Counted from the first letter of the stretch, positions 8,728 to 18,179 are shown. The stretch is 64,000 nt of DNA from Gammaproteobacteria bacterium (GCA_018828125.1 JAHJWB010000016.1:158197-222196), one strand, 5' to 3'. Translations and numbers: made by a program. The notes: generated by a model from the sequence alone, not told the origin.

Positions 8728-9696
8728 ATGTGGTCCACACTCATCATGACGCTACCCACGCAGCCCAACGCTGTGCGGCTGCGTATCTGGCGCAATCTCA
8801 AGGCACTGGGCTGTGCCGCGCTGCGCGATGGTGCGTACCTGCTTCCCGAGGAACATGCAGGCCTGCTGGCTCCCATTGCCGCTGAGGTGCGAGAACACGG
8901 AGGGACGGCCATGCTGTTGACCCTGACCGCCAACGACAGCTCACAGCGCCAGGATATTGAAGCGTTGTTCGACCGCACGGAAGCCTTTACACAATGGCGC
9001 GACATGGCCACCGCGTTGCAAGCCAAATTGGCACAGCTCGCGGAATCCGAAGCGCGCCGCCGTGTCCGCAGCGTTGCAGAAGCACTGCAGGCGCTGCACC
9101 GCACCGATTACTACCCGAGCAACGCAGCTGCACAGGCCGATGCCGACCTGGCCGGCCTGCGGCAGGCACTGGACGCCTGCTTCTCGCGGGGGGAACCCGC
9201 CGCCCTGCCCGCCCATGGCATCGCACGCCTTGACACGGCCCAGTTCCAGAACCAGTGCTGGGCCACACGCGCCCGACCCTGGGTAGACCGCCTGGCCTGC
9301 GCCTGGCTGATCCGCCGGTTCGTCGACCCGAGCGCTCGTTTTGTGTGGCTGGCCGATCCGGCATCGCCGCCTGCTGATGTCTTGGGCTTTGACTTTGACG
9401 GCGCCCGGTTTACCCATGTGGGTGCCCTGGTGACCTTCGAGGTGCTTATTGCCAGCTTCGGCCTCGAAGCCGACCCCCGCCTGCAGCGCCTGGCCCGCGC
9501 CGTGCACTACCTGGACACCGGCGGCATGCCCGTGCCCGAAGCCGCCGGGCTGGAGGCCGTGCTGGCCGGCCTGCGCGAAGTGCATGCCAACGACGACGCC
9601 CTCACCATGGCCGCCGCGCAGGTGTTCGACGCGTTGTATGCCGTGCCACATTCGCTCCCATCCTCTCAGGCTCCGCTGCCACGCGCCACGCCATGA
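8728..9696 (+). CDS. chrB: Chromate resistance regulator/accessory protein ChrB
   Basis: This ChrB-family protein (322 residues) is the chromate-responsive regulator of chr operons. The N-terminus MWSTLIMTLPTQPNAV followed by LRIWRNLKALGC and LRDGAYLLPEEH is the ChrB N-terminal domain. The second half, starting near CWATRARPWVDRLACAWLIRRF with FDFDGARFTHVG and HYLDTGG, is the chromate-sensing domain. ATG 8728 was chosen because family homology begins there; the frame is open further upstream but without similarity. No Shine-Dalgarno sequence is visible, consistent with a leaderless start. It overlaps chrA by ATGA. Confidence 0.9.
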   Translation: MWSTLIMTLPTQPNAVRLRIWRNLKALGCAALRDGAYLLPEEHAGLLAPIAAEVREHGGTAMLLTLTANDSSQRQDIEALFDRTEAFTQWRDMATALQAKLAQLAESEARRRVRSVAEALQALHRTDYYPSNAAAQADADLAGLRQALDACFSRGEPAALPAHGIARLDTAQFQNQCWATRARPWVDRLACAWLIRRFVDPSARFVWLADPASPPADVLGFDFDGARFTHVGALVTFEVLIASFGLEADPRLQRLARAVHYLDTGGMPVPEAAGLEAVLAGLREVHANDDALTMAAAQVFDALYAVPHSLPSSQAPLPRATP

Positions 9697-11066
9697 CCGC
9701 CAACACCTCAGCGCCCCCTATTTCCACCGAGGAACCCCTGACACCCGTGGGATTTGGCGAGGCTTTTCTGTTCTGGCTCAAGCTCGGCTTCATCAGCTTC
9801 GGCGGGCCTGCAGGCCAGATCGCCATCATGCACACCGAGCTGGTGGAACGCCGCCGCTGGATCAGCGAAAAGCGCTTTCTGCACGCGCTCAACTACTGCA
9901 TGTTGCTGCCTGGCCCCGAGGCGCAGCAGCTGGCCACCTACATCGGCTGGCTCATGCACCGCACCTGGGGCGGCATCGTGGCGGGGGCGCTATTTGTGTT
10001 GCCCTCGCTGTTCATCCTGATCGCGCTGTCATGGGTGTACCTGCGCTTTGGCAATGTGCCCGTGGTGGCGGGCATCTTCTATGGCATCAAGCCTGCTGTG
10101 ACTGCGCTGGTTTTGCACGCAGCGCACCGCATTGGTACGCGGGCGCTCCAAAACAGGTGGCTGTGGGGCATTGCGGCGTCGTCGTTTGTAGCCATCTTTG
10201 CGCTGAACACACCATTCCCGGCCATCGTGCTGGCGGCCGGGCTTATTGGCTACTTCGGCGCGAAGCGGTGGCCAACGGTGTTTGCGCTGGGCGGCGGCCA
10301 TACCAACGGCCAGAAGGGCTACGGCCCGGCGCTGATCGACGACGACACCCCCACACCCGCCCATGCGCGCTTTTCGCGCAGCCACCTGGCTAAGGTGCTC
10401 GGGGCCGGGCTGGCGCTTTGGCTCGCAGCCATGGCCTCGCTGGTGATAACTCAGGGCTGGCAGGGCACGCTCACACAGATGGGCTGGTTCTTTACCAAGG
10501 CGGCATTGGTCACCTTCGGTGGCGCCTATGCCGTGCTGCCCTACGTGTTCCAGGGCGCCGTGGAGCAGCACCAGTGGCTCAGCGGCCCACAGATGATGGA
10601 CGGACTGGCGCTGGGTGAGACCACTCCCGGCCCGCTGATCATGGTAGTGGCGTTTGTCGGCTTTGTCGGCGGCTGGCTGCAGCAGGCGTGGGGTCCGAGC
10701 GCGCAGTTTGCCGGCGCTGTTGCCGCCGCCACGGTCGTCACCTTTGTCACGTTTCTGCCCTCGTTCATCTTCATTCTGGCGGGCGGCCCGGCAGTGGAGG
10801 CCACCCACGGAAAGCTCGGCTTTACCGCTCCCCTGTCCGCCATCACCGCCGCCGTCGTGGGCGTGATCGTGAATCTGGCGCTGTTCTTTGCTTACCACCT
10901 GCTCTGGCCCCAAGGCTTTGTTGGCGCATTCGATACCGTGTCGGCCTTGATTGCCGCCTTGGCGCTGTTGGCGTTGTTTCGTTTCAAAGTTGGCGTCTTC
11001 ACCTTGTTGGGCGGGTGCGCCGCTGTGGGGTTGGCCGTGACTTTTCTCCCGCTTTGGATTGGCTGA
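9693..11066 (+). CDS. chrA: Chromate efflux transporter ChrA
   Basis: This inner-membrane CHR-superfamily exporter (457 residues) lowers cytoplasmic chromate. It is the long, two-domain form. The N-terminal CHR motif reads FGGPAGQIAIMHTELVERRR with LNYCMLLPGPEAQQLATYIG. The C-terminal domain repeats it as FGGAYAVLPYVFQGAVEQHQ and GLALGETTPGPLIMV. About ten to twelve hydrophobic segments are visible. It is translationally coupled to chrB and followed 31 bases later by a superoxide dismutase, the classic chrBAC order. Confidence 0.93.
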   Translation: MTANTSAPPISTEEPLTPVGFGEAFLFWLKLGFISFGGPAGQIAIMHTELVERRRWISEKRFLHALNYCMLLPGPEAQQLATYIGWLMHRTWGGIVAGALFVLPSLFILIALSWVYLRFGNVPVVAGIFYGIKPAVTALVLHAAHRIGTRALQNRWLWGIAASSFVAIFALNTPFPAIVLAAGLIGYFGAKRWPTVFALGGGHTNGQKGYGPALIDDDTPTPAHARFSRSHLAKVLGAGLALWLAAMASLVITQGWQGTLTQMGWFFTKAALVTFGGAYAVLPYVFQGAVEQHQWLSGPQMMDGLALGETTPGPLIMVVAFVGFVGGWLQQAWGPSAQFAGAVAAATVVTFVTFLPSFIFILAGGPAVEATHGKLGFTAPLSAITAAVVGVIVNLALFFAYHLLWPQGFVGAFDTVSALIAALALLALFRFKVGVFTLLGGCAAVGLAVTFLPLWIG

Positions 11067-11097
11067 CCCAATATTCCCGACCTTTCAGGAGCCGCCC

Positions 11098-12024
11098 ATG
11101 CAAGCCCACCCCCAAGCCCTTCCCTTCGACCCGGCCACGCTGCCCGGCCTGTCTGAAAAGCTGCTGCGCAGCCACCACCAGAACAACTATGGCGGCGCCG
11201 TGTCGCGGCTCAACGCCATTCGAGCGCAGCTCGCCAGCTTGGACTTTGCCTCGACGCCTGGCTTTGCGCTCAACGGGCTCAAACGCGAAGAGCTGATCGC
11301 CAACAACTCCATGCTGCTGCACGAGCTGTACTTCGCCAGCCTGTGCGGCCAGAGCGCGCCACCTGCCCCCGGCATGGTCCTGGCTCTGGCGGCTAACTTT
11401 GGCAGCCTGGAGCGATGGCGCGAAGAGTTTGTGGCGATGGGAAAGGCGTTGGGCGGGGGCTCGGGCTGGGTACTGCTGACGTTCCAGCCGCGAGATGGCC
11501 GCCTGGTCAACCAGTGGGCGGCCGACCACACTCAGACCGTGGCAGGGGGCGTGCCCATCCTGGCGCTGGACATGTACGAGCACGCCTACCACTTGGACCA
11601 CGGCGCGGCGGTGGGTGCGTATGTGGATGCCTTCATGGCCCACATCGACTGGGCTGCGATCTATGGGCGCTACCAGCGTGCGGTCCATGCCGCCAGCGAA
11701 GGTTTGGAAGCCACCGTGCAAGACGCGGAGCAGGCGCAGCCGTTCATCGATGTGCGCCGCGCCGGGGTGTATGACACCGCCACCACTACTCTGCCCGATG
11801 CCCGCTGGCGTAACCCGGCCACCGTCGACACGTGGGTGACCGAGCTATCAACCGATGACGACGTGATCGTGTACTGCGTCCATGGTCACGATGTCAGCCG
11901 GGCCACGGCATTGCGCATGCGGGCGGCAGGTATCAAGGCGCGCTTTCTGCAGGGTGGTCTGGAGGGCTGGGCTGCGTCGGGCCAAATGCTGCAACCGAAA
12001 GAACCGGCTAAACCGCTGGGTTGA
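11098..12024 (+). CDS. Fe/Mn superoxide dismutase fused to a rhodanese domain (ChrC-like)
   Basis: The first 200 residues of this 308-residue protein form an iron/manganese superoxide dismutase. SHHQNNYGGAVSRL and LLHELYFASLCG carry two histidine ligands; DMYEHAYHLDHG supplies the Asp and third His, although the usual DxWEHAYY has become DMYEHAYH. Residues 205-300 form a rhodanese domain with the active cysteine at 260 in VIVYCVHGHDVSRA. ATG 11098 has CAGGAG upstream. As ChrC it would detoxify superoxide formed during chromate reduction; the rhodanese part suggests sulfur or thiol handling as well, which is inference. Confidence 0.88.
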   Translation: MQAHPQALPFDPATLPGLSEKLLRSHHQNNYGGAVSRLNAIRAQLASLDFASTPGFALNGLKREELIANNSMLLHELYFASLCGQSAPPAPGMVLALAANFGSLERWREEFVAMGKALGGGSGWVLLTFQPRDGRLVNQWAADHTQTVAGGVPILALDMYEHAYHLDHGAAVGAYVDAFMAHIDWAAIYGRYQRAVHAASEGLEATVQDAEQAQPFIDVRRAGVYDTATTTLPDARWRNPATVDTWVTELSTDDDVIVYCVHGHDVSRATALRMRAAGIKARFLQGGLEGWAASGQMLQPKEPAKPLG

Positions 12025-12100
12025 ACGCATGCGAACGTTTGGAGGCCGGACGCCAGATGAGGTTCTCCCGATCAGCAACCTTGTCTTCACTATATTTTTG

Positions 12101-12132
12101 ATAGCTGGAAGCGCTTTATCAATAAGCGCCAG
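12101..12132 (-). repeat. Palindromic intergenic repeat, copy 3
   Basis: ATAGCTGGAAGCGCTTTAT and AATAAGCGCCAGA: a diverged copy in the 195-base gap between the chromate operon and the convergent DUF2254 gene. I see nothing else in that gap. Confidence 0.75.
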
Positions 12133-12219
12133 ATGTCAATAACACTGATATTTGGTAGTCACCTCAATCCGAACGCATGTTTGAACACTAGTGGGTGTCC
12201 CGGGCCTGGGCATCGCCGC

Positions 12220-13512
12220 TCAGTCAATTGCCAATGGCACCCCGACGCTTTGCGCAAGCGATCGGATCACATCCAGGTCGTGCTGCAGCGTCAGCGCTTT
12301 TTCCGACCGGGCAAGCGCGTTCTGGGCGTGGCGCACAGCAGCCACACGCATGGAATCATCACCCACAGATGCCAGCGATCGCAGCGCCTTTTGCAGCCGC
12401 ACGCCCACCTCCACCGTGCCCGCGCCATCACGGGCGATGGCGGTGAAAGCATCGTCAAACAGGTCATCGAGTTGCAGCACTTGCACCTCTACCCGGTCAA
12501 ACTCCACAGACTCCGCTGCCGGGTGTTCACTGGGCTCCGCCCACAGCGCAAACAGCCGCACGAGCGTGCCGACGATGCCGATGGCCGTACCGGGATCATT
12601 GACCGCGGGGGACAGTGCGCGTCCTGCAATTTCGGACAAAACAATCAGTCCCAGGCGTGGGTCATGGTCAAAAACGCGGTCCCGTCCAATGGTGAACGCT
12701 GCGACAACCTGCTCAACATCAGCCTCTTTGACCGCCGCAGAGCCTGTCAGCACATGGGCCAATGGATTGCCTGGCATGGCAAACGTGCCCGGCAGCGCAT
12801 CAACCACCACCCGGCCACCCATGGCCTCGGCATATTTCTGAAGCGCCTGCATGTCGATCTGCTGCACATAACCGACTTCGGCGGCAAAAACCGCCGTACC
12901 CGCCCTTGGAGCCCGCAAGTTGCGCACCAGGCCGCCCAGCGCCGGTTGTTTTCGCCGGTTCCGCATGGCCGTTGAGGTCGCCGCCTCCACCTGATCCACC
13001 GTCGGCCCCAACCGCCCAAGCCGTGCAATGCGATCTGTCCAGCGCACAAAGGTAAACACAACAAAGCCCAGCACGGCCACCGTCATCGAAAACAGCGTGA
13101 AGCGCCCCGCGATTTCAAAGTAGCCGTTCTTCATGGCCATTAAGGCCACGATGCTGAAGATGAACGCCCCCACAAAGGTAGACAGTGCGTTTTGCGAAAC
13201 ATCATCCGCGATCACCAGAGGGAATGACCGTGGCGTGGCGGTAGTGCTGGCCGACGAATACGCCGACACCATGGATGCCACTGCAAAGGTGGCAATGGCG
13301 AGCATGCTGGCCGCCATGATGGACAGCAGACTCTCCACCGATCCGCTCGATACGTCGGGCGCCAGGCGCGCCAGCGGCAGCTTGTCAGACACCTTGGCGC
13401 CAAACACCGCAAGGATCGAGACGATACAGATCAGCAGCGGTTTGACCCATAAACGCTCACGGATGCGACGCATCAGAAAGCGCCACTTATCGCGCGACAC
13501 CAGCCATTTCAT
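12220..13512 (-). CDS. DUF2254 membrane protein
   Basis: This predicted inner-membrane protein (430 residues) of the DUF2254 family has no established function. Four hydrophobic segments fill the first 155 residues (LLICIVSILAVFGAKV, MLAIATFAVASMVSAYSS, LSTFVGAFIFSIVALMAM and TLFSMTVAVLGFVVFTFV). The soluble remainder carries the family block SEIAGRALSPAVNDPGTAIG. Three start codons are close together. ATG 13512 is preferred because AAGGA lies six bases upstream, whereas ATG 13518 would have no spacing. It is convergent with the chr operon. Confidence 0.85.
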   Translation of the reverse strand: MKWLVSRDKWRFLMRRIRERLWVKPLLICIVSILAVFGAKVSDKLPLARLAPDVSSGSVESLLSIMAASMLAIATFAVASMVSAYSSASTTATPRSFPLVIADDVSQNALSTFVGAFIFSIVALMAMKNGYFEIAGRFTLFSMTVAVLGFVVFTFVRWTDRIARLGRLGPTVDQVEAATSTAMRNRRKQPALGGLVRNLRAPRAGTAVFAAEVGYVQQIDMQALQKYAEAMGGRVVVDALPGTFAMPGNPLAHVLTGSAAVKEADVEQVVAAFTIGRDRVFDHDPRLGLIVLSEIAGRALSPAVNDPGTAIGIVGTLVRLFALWAEPSEHPAAESVEFDRVEVQVLQLDDLFDDAFTAIARDGAGTVEVGVRLQKALRSLASVGDDSMRVAAVRHAQNALARSEKALTLQHDLDVIRSLAQSVGVPLAID

Positions 13513-13631
13513 ATGCATTCCTTCGCCCTGCGGCATTCGTTCCATTGTCGGCTCTGCAGGAAACCGCCAGTCTGGTCAACCAAAGGTCGCGGTGCGTAGG
13601 ACGAAAACGCCAGAAACCCGGCGAAAAACCG

Positions 13632-14831
13632 TCAGAACGCTGCATTGCCCCAGCGCGCCGGGTCCGGCGCCCAGCCATTGTTGTCGTCGATATCCAGCAA
13701 CGTCCCGACACTGCGCCCCAGGTCCACGGACAGTACTTCCTCAGCCGCCTGCGCCCCGGCATCACTGCGCTTAGCGGCTGTCACGAACGCGGTGAACGCA
13801 GCCCAGTCGCGCGCCATGTGGTCCACCAGGATGCGCGCCAGCTCGTACGACAGCAGGTTGCCGTCGTCGGTGCGGTGAAACGAGGTGCCCGCCCAGAACT
13901 CCTGCATGCGCTCAGGCGTCCAGAAACGCTGGTGCAGGTAGTGCAGTTGCGCAGGGGTGTGTTGAGCGGGGGGCGTGCCCTTCAGGCGGCGCTCGGTGTT
14001 CACGGCCAGGCCCTCGTCGAGCCAGGTGGGCAGGCGCAGATGGACGAGTGCGTTGTGCGTCATCTCGTGGGCAATCACCGGCTCGATGGCGGCCAGATCT
14101 GCCGCCACCACCACAAAATGCGGGCAGCCGAAATGGATGAACATGCCGCCGCTGCGCGCGAACTCGCCGTCCTCGCCGTAGAACTGGGCTACGTAGCGGT
14201 AGTAGATGTCTTCATCGGGCAGCACCAGCAAGATGCTTTTTTCAGCCACCGGGAAATGCGCCATGCCGTTGAGCAGTCGGTCGATACGCTGGCGCGTGGT
14301 GCTGACATAACGTGCCGTGGCGCGGGCCACCGACGATTCCAGTGGCGACAGGATGAAACAGTCCGCCCCGTCATACAGGTGCATCTCCGTGCCCAGCGCG
14401 TTGCGCAGGTGCAGCAGCCAGGCTCGGCGGCCCTGGTTCAGGGCCTCGGCCGCTACCTCGGGTGCGTGGTCGCCAGTGGCTCCAGTGCCGCCATGGGCCC
14501 AGGCGTCCAGTGCGGGCCAGTCCAACTGGGGCAAGTCATCCGAATTCTGCAGGTGGGCCATGACGTCGAAACGCGCCAGGCCCGGTGCCTCCAGCGACGA
14601 CGGGGCCGGCTCGGCCTCCCCTGCCCTGGCGTCGCCGACCGCCGACCCCGAGGCAGACGGCAGGTGCGTCTTGACCAGCCACGCCCCCAGAAAGGGCAGC
14701 ACCCACACGCCGCCCATCAGCATCACTTTGCGCAAGCCTTGTTCACCACTGCGTGCCACCCGGCGGGTGGCCTGGACATTGATGGCCAGCAGGACAACCA
14801 CGAGCGCGAGGGCAAAGAGTTCAGGGGACAT
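13632..14831 (-). CDS. Membrane-anchored gluzincin-like (HExxH) protein
   Basis: A 399-residue protein with an N-terminal hydrophobic segment (LFALALVVVLLAINV), a second one (VMLMGGVWVLPFLGAWLV), and a long soluble domain. Residues 255-259 read HEMTH, and TWLDEGLA follows with Glu273 about 14 residues later, the zinc-binding layout of gluzincin metallopeptidases of the MA-like group. A metallopeptidase acting outside the inner membrane is therefore plausible, but the substrate is unknown. It lies 119 bases downstream of the DUF2254 start and may share its transcription. Confidence 0.7.
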   Translation of the reverse strand: MSPELFALALVVVLLAINVQATRRVARSGEQGLRKVMLMGGVWVLPFLGAWLVKTHLPSASGSAVGDARAGEAEPAPSSLEAPGLARFDVMAHLQNSDDLPQLDWPALDAWAHGGTGATGDHAPEVAAEALNQGRRAWLLHLRNALGTEMHLYDGADCFILSPLESSVARATARYVSTTRQRIDRLLNGMAHFPVAEKSILLVLPDEDIYYRYVAQFYGEDGEFARSGGMFIHFGCPHFVVVAADLAAIEPVIAHEMTHNALVHLRLPTWLDEGLAVNTERRLKGTPPAQHTPAQLHYLHQRFWTPERMQEFWAGTSFHRTDDGNLLSYELARILVDHMARDWAAFTAFVTAAKRSDAGAQAAEEVLSVDLGRSVGTLLDIDDNNGWAPDPARWGNAAF

Positions 14832-14887
14832 GGCGAATGGCAGCGTTGAGCGCCCCAGCCTGGAGCCGTTGAAGAACTATTATTTTG

Positions 14888-14924
14888 ATAGCTACCAGCG
14901 CTTTATGCACAAGCGCTACCGGCC
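14888..14924 (-). repeat. Palindromic intergenic repeat, copy 4
   Basis: ATAGCTACCAGCGCTTTAT and AAGCGCTACCGGCC, between two minus-strand genes, 19 bases before the stop codon of the isochorismatase gene. Confidence 0.8.
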
Positions 14925-14943
14925 AAAAACACTCAAAACCAGG

Positions 14944-15549
14944 CTACTTGATCAGCCCCAGCACATCCTTGAAAGCCGGGTGTTCGCACGTGCCCAGCCA
15001 TTCAAACGCCACCATCTCGGTGGTCACCAGCTCGGCGCCTGCGCCGGCCAGGCGGTCAAAGGCGGCGTCGCGGTTGCGTTCGGTGCGCGAGCCGCAGGCG
15101 TCGGTCACCACCCACACTTCAAACTCGTCTTCCAGCAGGTCGAGCGCGGTCTGCAGCAGGCAGACATGGGCTTCGCAACCGGCAATCACGATGGTGCCGC
15201 GTTCGTCGCCCTGGGCTGCAGCGGGCTTTTGCAGGTGCTTGGGCAGGCTGCGCGCGTTGCCGCCCTGGGGTTTGGCGGGGGGGCGCAGCCATTCGCCCAA
15301 GCCTTCTTCGGCGGCGCTGAAGTGCATCTTGGCCAGGGTCTTCTGGCACAGGGCGCGCAGCGCGGCGTCGTTGGCGCCCAGACGCGAGGGGTTTTGCTCG
15401 GTGCCCCACACGGGCACGTCCAGCATGCGCGCGATCTCGGCCAGGCGGCGGGCATTGGCCAGCACGGCGGGGCCTTCGTGGATCGCGGGCATCAGGCGCT
15501 CCTGGTAGTCGACCAGGACGAGTTGGGATTCGGTGGCGTCAAGCAGCAT
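14944..15549 (-). CDS. Isochorismatase-family cysteine hydrolase
   Basis: This 201-residue amidohydrolase-like protein keeps the family triad: Asp14 in LVDYQERL, Lys74 in LAKMHFSA, and the nucleophile Cys130 in GCEAHVC (Cys125 is also present). Relatives include YcaC and nicotinamidase, but the substrate cannot be read. A proline/lysine-rich insertion of about 25 residues at 90-115 (around RPPAKPQGGNARSLPKHLQ) is unusual for the fold and lies between the lysine and the cysteine. The gene is monocistronic by spacing. Confidence 0.87.
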   Translation of the reverse strand: MLLDATESQLVLVDYQERLMPAIHEGPAVLANARRLAEIARMLDVPVWGTEQNPSRLGANDAALRALCQKTLAKMHFSAAEEGLGEWLRPPAKPQGGNARSLPKHLQKPAAAQGDERGTIVIAGCEAHVCLLQTALDLLEDEFEVWVVTDACGSRTERNRDAAFDRLAGAGAELVTTEMVAFEWLGTCEHPAFKDVLGLIK

Positions 15550-15642
15550 GGTGTGTTCGATCGTGTGCGTGTTCTGATGAATGCGCTGGCCGGGACGGAG
15601 CGCAAGAGTAATGGCGCATTGTCGCAGCCCGGGGGTGCACCC

Positions 15643-16554
15643 TTACGCAGCCAGGACCGATCGCAGTGCCGCCGCCAACGGTACGGCCATGGCCACTGCG
15701 TTGCTCGGATGCGGAATGCAGTCTGTGCTCCACAGCTCCCCCACCCCGGCTTCGTGCAGCACCTGCAGCGCATCGCCCGCAAACAACGCGTGCGTCACCG
15801 CCACATCCACCGATGTGGCGCCCGCCTGCAGCAGCAACCGCGCTGCGAGCGCCAGCGTGTGGCCGGTGCTGGCCATGTCGTCCAGTAGCACCACCGCCCT
15901 GCCCTCGGCGTTGAGTGCGGGCAGTTCAATGGCCACATGGCGGTCGCCATGGCGCACCTTGGTACAGACCGCATGGTCGAAACCGTGGCGGGCGGCGGCC
16001 TGTGCAATCCACTGGGCAGATTCGCCATCCGGCCCCACTAACAAAGCGTTGGGGCGCCGCCGGGCGATCAGGTCGGCCAGCGGCTCGGCGCCGCTGAGCA
16101 CCACGGCCTGCGGCACGGGGATGGCCTGCTCCAGCCGCTCGATGCGGTGCAGGTGCGGGTCTACCGTGATCACAGCATCAAACAGCCCGGCCAAAAATCC
16201 GCCCACCACCTGCTGGCTCACGGCCTCGCCGGGGTGGAAGGCAATGTCCTGCCGCATATAGGCCAGGTACGGCGCTACCAGTGTGAGGTGCTGCACGCCC
16301 AGACTGCGGGCCGTGCGGGCTGCCAGCAGCAGCTCCACCAGTTTTTTATTCGGCTGGTGCAGGCTGCGCAGCAACACAGCACACCTGGGCAAGCGGCCCA
16401 CCGCATTGACGGGCAAACGCAGCTTGAGCTCACCATCAGGAAAACACTGGCGTTCGATGACCTGGGCAGTCATGTCCGCCGCCTGGGCCAGTCGCAGCGC
16501 AGGGGCCTCTTCGTCGGCGAAGTACAACAGGCAAGCGTCTTCTGGCAGGGCCAT
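15643..16554 (-). CDS. Ribose-phosphate pyrophosphokinase-like protein
   Basis: This PRPP-synthase family protein has 303 residues and resembles the archaeal-type enzyme more than the housekeeping Prs. Key motifs are FPDGELKLRL near 40, APYLAYMRQDIAFHPGEAVS, VDPHLHR (divalent metal site), KVRHGDRHVAI (catalytic loop with Lys and Arg), and the PRPP loop LLDDMASTGHTL. YARQDR, standard in Prs, has become YMRQDI. The upstream gene's TGA is only two bases before this ATG, so the pair is coupled. It may make PRPP from ribose 5-phosphate, or act on the phosphorylase product; the second is speculation. Confidence 0.85.
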   Translation of the reverse strand: MALPEDACLLYFADEEAPALRLAQAADMTAQVIERQCFPDGELKLRLPVNAVGRLPRCAVLLRSLHQPNKKLVELLLAARTARSLGVQHLTLVAPYLAYMRQDIAFHPGEAVSQQVVGGFLAGLFDAVITVDPHLHRIERLEQAIPVPQAVVLSGAEPLADLIARRRPNALLVGPDGESAQWIAQAAARHGFDHAVCTKVRHGDRHVAIELPALNAEGRAVVLLDDMASTGHTLALAARLLLQAGATSVDVAVTHALFAGDALQVLHEAGVGELWSTDCIPHPSNAVAMAVPLAAALRSVLAA

Positions 16555-16556
16555 GG

Positions 16557-18179
16557 TCAGAACTCCACAAACACGCGCGGCACTTCATCGGCGGTGCCCA
16601 GGCGGTAGCCACTGTCCCGCTTGCACGCATTGCGCGCAAACTCCAAGTCTGCCGGGTAGCTGGCGTGCACGCGGTACAGCAGGTCGCCAGCGGCCACGGT
16701 GTCGCCCAGTTTGTGCATCAAGTCCACCCCGGCGCCTGGCACCTTGGGAGCGCCAGCCAGCCGGGCCACGCGGGCAATCTGGTAGTTGTCGATGCCCGCC
16801 ACGACGCCGCTGGCGGGCGCCACCACGTCGAGTGTGAGTGCGCCCAGCGCCGGGTGGTTGTGGTCAAACCCCGTGGCGCCCTGGGCGGCGATGATGGCGT
16901 TCATGCGCGCCAGCGCCCGGCCAGAATCGAGGATGTCGCGCGCAATCGCATATCCGTCGCCGCCGCGCACATCGGGGTCGCACTCGATCAGGCGCCCCGC
17001 CAGGCGCAGTGCCTTTTGCCGCAGGTCGTCGGGCGCACGCGGGTCGTTTTGCAGCACGCGCATCACGTCGCGCGCCTCCAGCACCGGGCCCACGCCGTTG
17101 CCCACGGGCTGGCGGCCGTCGGTGATGACCAAGTCCAGCGACAGACCCATGCGCCGCGCCACATATTCAAACAGGCGGCGCAGTCGCTGCGCGTCAGTCA
17201 TGGAGCGCACCTTGGCCGTGGGGCCGATGGGGATGTCCAGCACGAGGTGCGTGGCACCAGCGGCCACCTTTTTTGACAGGATGGACGCCACCATCTGCCC
17301 GGCAGAGTCGATGGACAGCGGCCGCTCCACCGAGATCAGCACATCGTCGGCGGGCGACAGGTTGGCCGTGCCGCCCCAGGCCAGGCAGCCCCGGTAGTCG
17401 CGCACGATGTCGGCCAGTTGCTCCACGGGCAGCTCCACCTTGGCCAACACTTCCATGGTGTCGGCCGTGCCCGCGGGCGAGGTGATGGCGCGCGATGAGG
17501 TCTTGGGGCACAACATGCCATGCGCCGCGACAATGGGCACGACCAGCATGGTCGTGCGGTTGCCCGGTATGCCGCCAATGCAGTGTTTGTCTACCACCAG
17601 CGGCTCGTGCCAGTCCAGGCGGCGCCCGCTGGCGACCATGGCATCGGTCAGAAAGAAGACTTCTTCCCGGTCCAGTTCGCTCTGGTGGCAGGCCACCACA
17701 AAGGCGGTGAGTTCGATCTTCGAATAACGGTGACCGGCAATGTCGCGCACGATGGCGCCAAAGTCCTCGCGCGTGAGGCGCTCGCTGGCAATTTTGCGTA
17801 ACAGCGCACCCATGGACTCGGGCGGCTCGGCCTGCGCCACCGATACGGTGTGGCCGTTGTCCACGCCCAGTTGGGCAAAGGCGTCTTCCGACAGGCCTAG
17901 CTCGTGGCAGCCCACGATGGCCGGGTCGTCCACCACGTTCACCGTGGCCAGGATGCGGCGGCCGTTGGCGCGTACCTCGATCTTGGACAGGGCCTGGAAG
18001 CCCTCGGCCCGGTACACGGCGCAGTCGCGGTGCAGGTAGGCCACGTTTTCGCGCCAGGTGTCGATGGCTACGCGGCGCAGGGCGAGTAGCGACCGAGGTT
18101 GTGGCCCCTGGGCGATTTCGGTTGCAGGTGCCGACGTGGGGGCACTGGGATCGGCGAGAAAGGTCGGCGCGGCATTCAT
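16557..18179 (-). CDS. AMP/thymidine phosphorylase-family enzyme
   Basis: A 540-residue member of the group often labelled putative thymidine phosphorylase, which is closest to archaeal AMP phosphorylases. Those release the base from nucleoside monophosphates and give ribose 1,5-bisphosphate. The substrate region reads [19 protein letters not shown] and [20 protein letters not shown], with [13 protein letters not shown] later. An extra N-terminal domain of about 90 residues ([19 protein letters not shown]) is typical of this subgroup and absent from plain DeoA. Partnering with a PRPP-synthase-like gene supports a nucleotide salvage role. Real activity is unproven. Confidence 0.85.
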   Translation of the reverse strand: MNAAPTFLADPSAPTSAPATEIAQGPQPRSLLALRRVAIDTWRENVAYLHRDCAVYRAEGFQALSKIEVRANGRRILATVNVVDDPAIVGCHELGLSEDAFAQLGVDNGHTVSVAQAEPPESMGALLRKIASERLTREDFGAIVRDIAGHRYSKIELTAFVVACHQSELDREEVFFLTDAMVASGRRLDWHEPLVVDKHCIGGIPGNRTTMLVVPIVAAHGMLCPKTSSRAITSPAGTADTMEVLAKVELPVEQLADIVRDYRGCLAWGGTANLSPADDVLISVERPLSIDSAGQMVASILSKKVAAGATHLVLDIPIGPTAKVRSMTDAQRLRRLFEYVARRMGLSLDLVITDGRQPVGNGVGPVLEARDVMRVLQNDPRAPDDLRQKALRLAGRLIECDPDVRGGDGYAIARDILDSGRALARMNAIIAAQGATGFDHNHPALGALTLDVVAPASGVVAGIDNYQIARVARLAGAPKVPGAGVDLMHKLGDTVAAGDLLYRVHASYPADLEFARNACKRDSGYRLGTADEVPRVFVEF

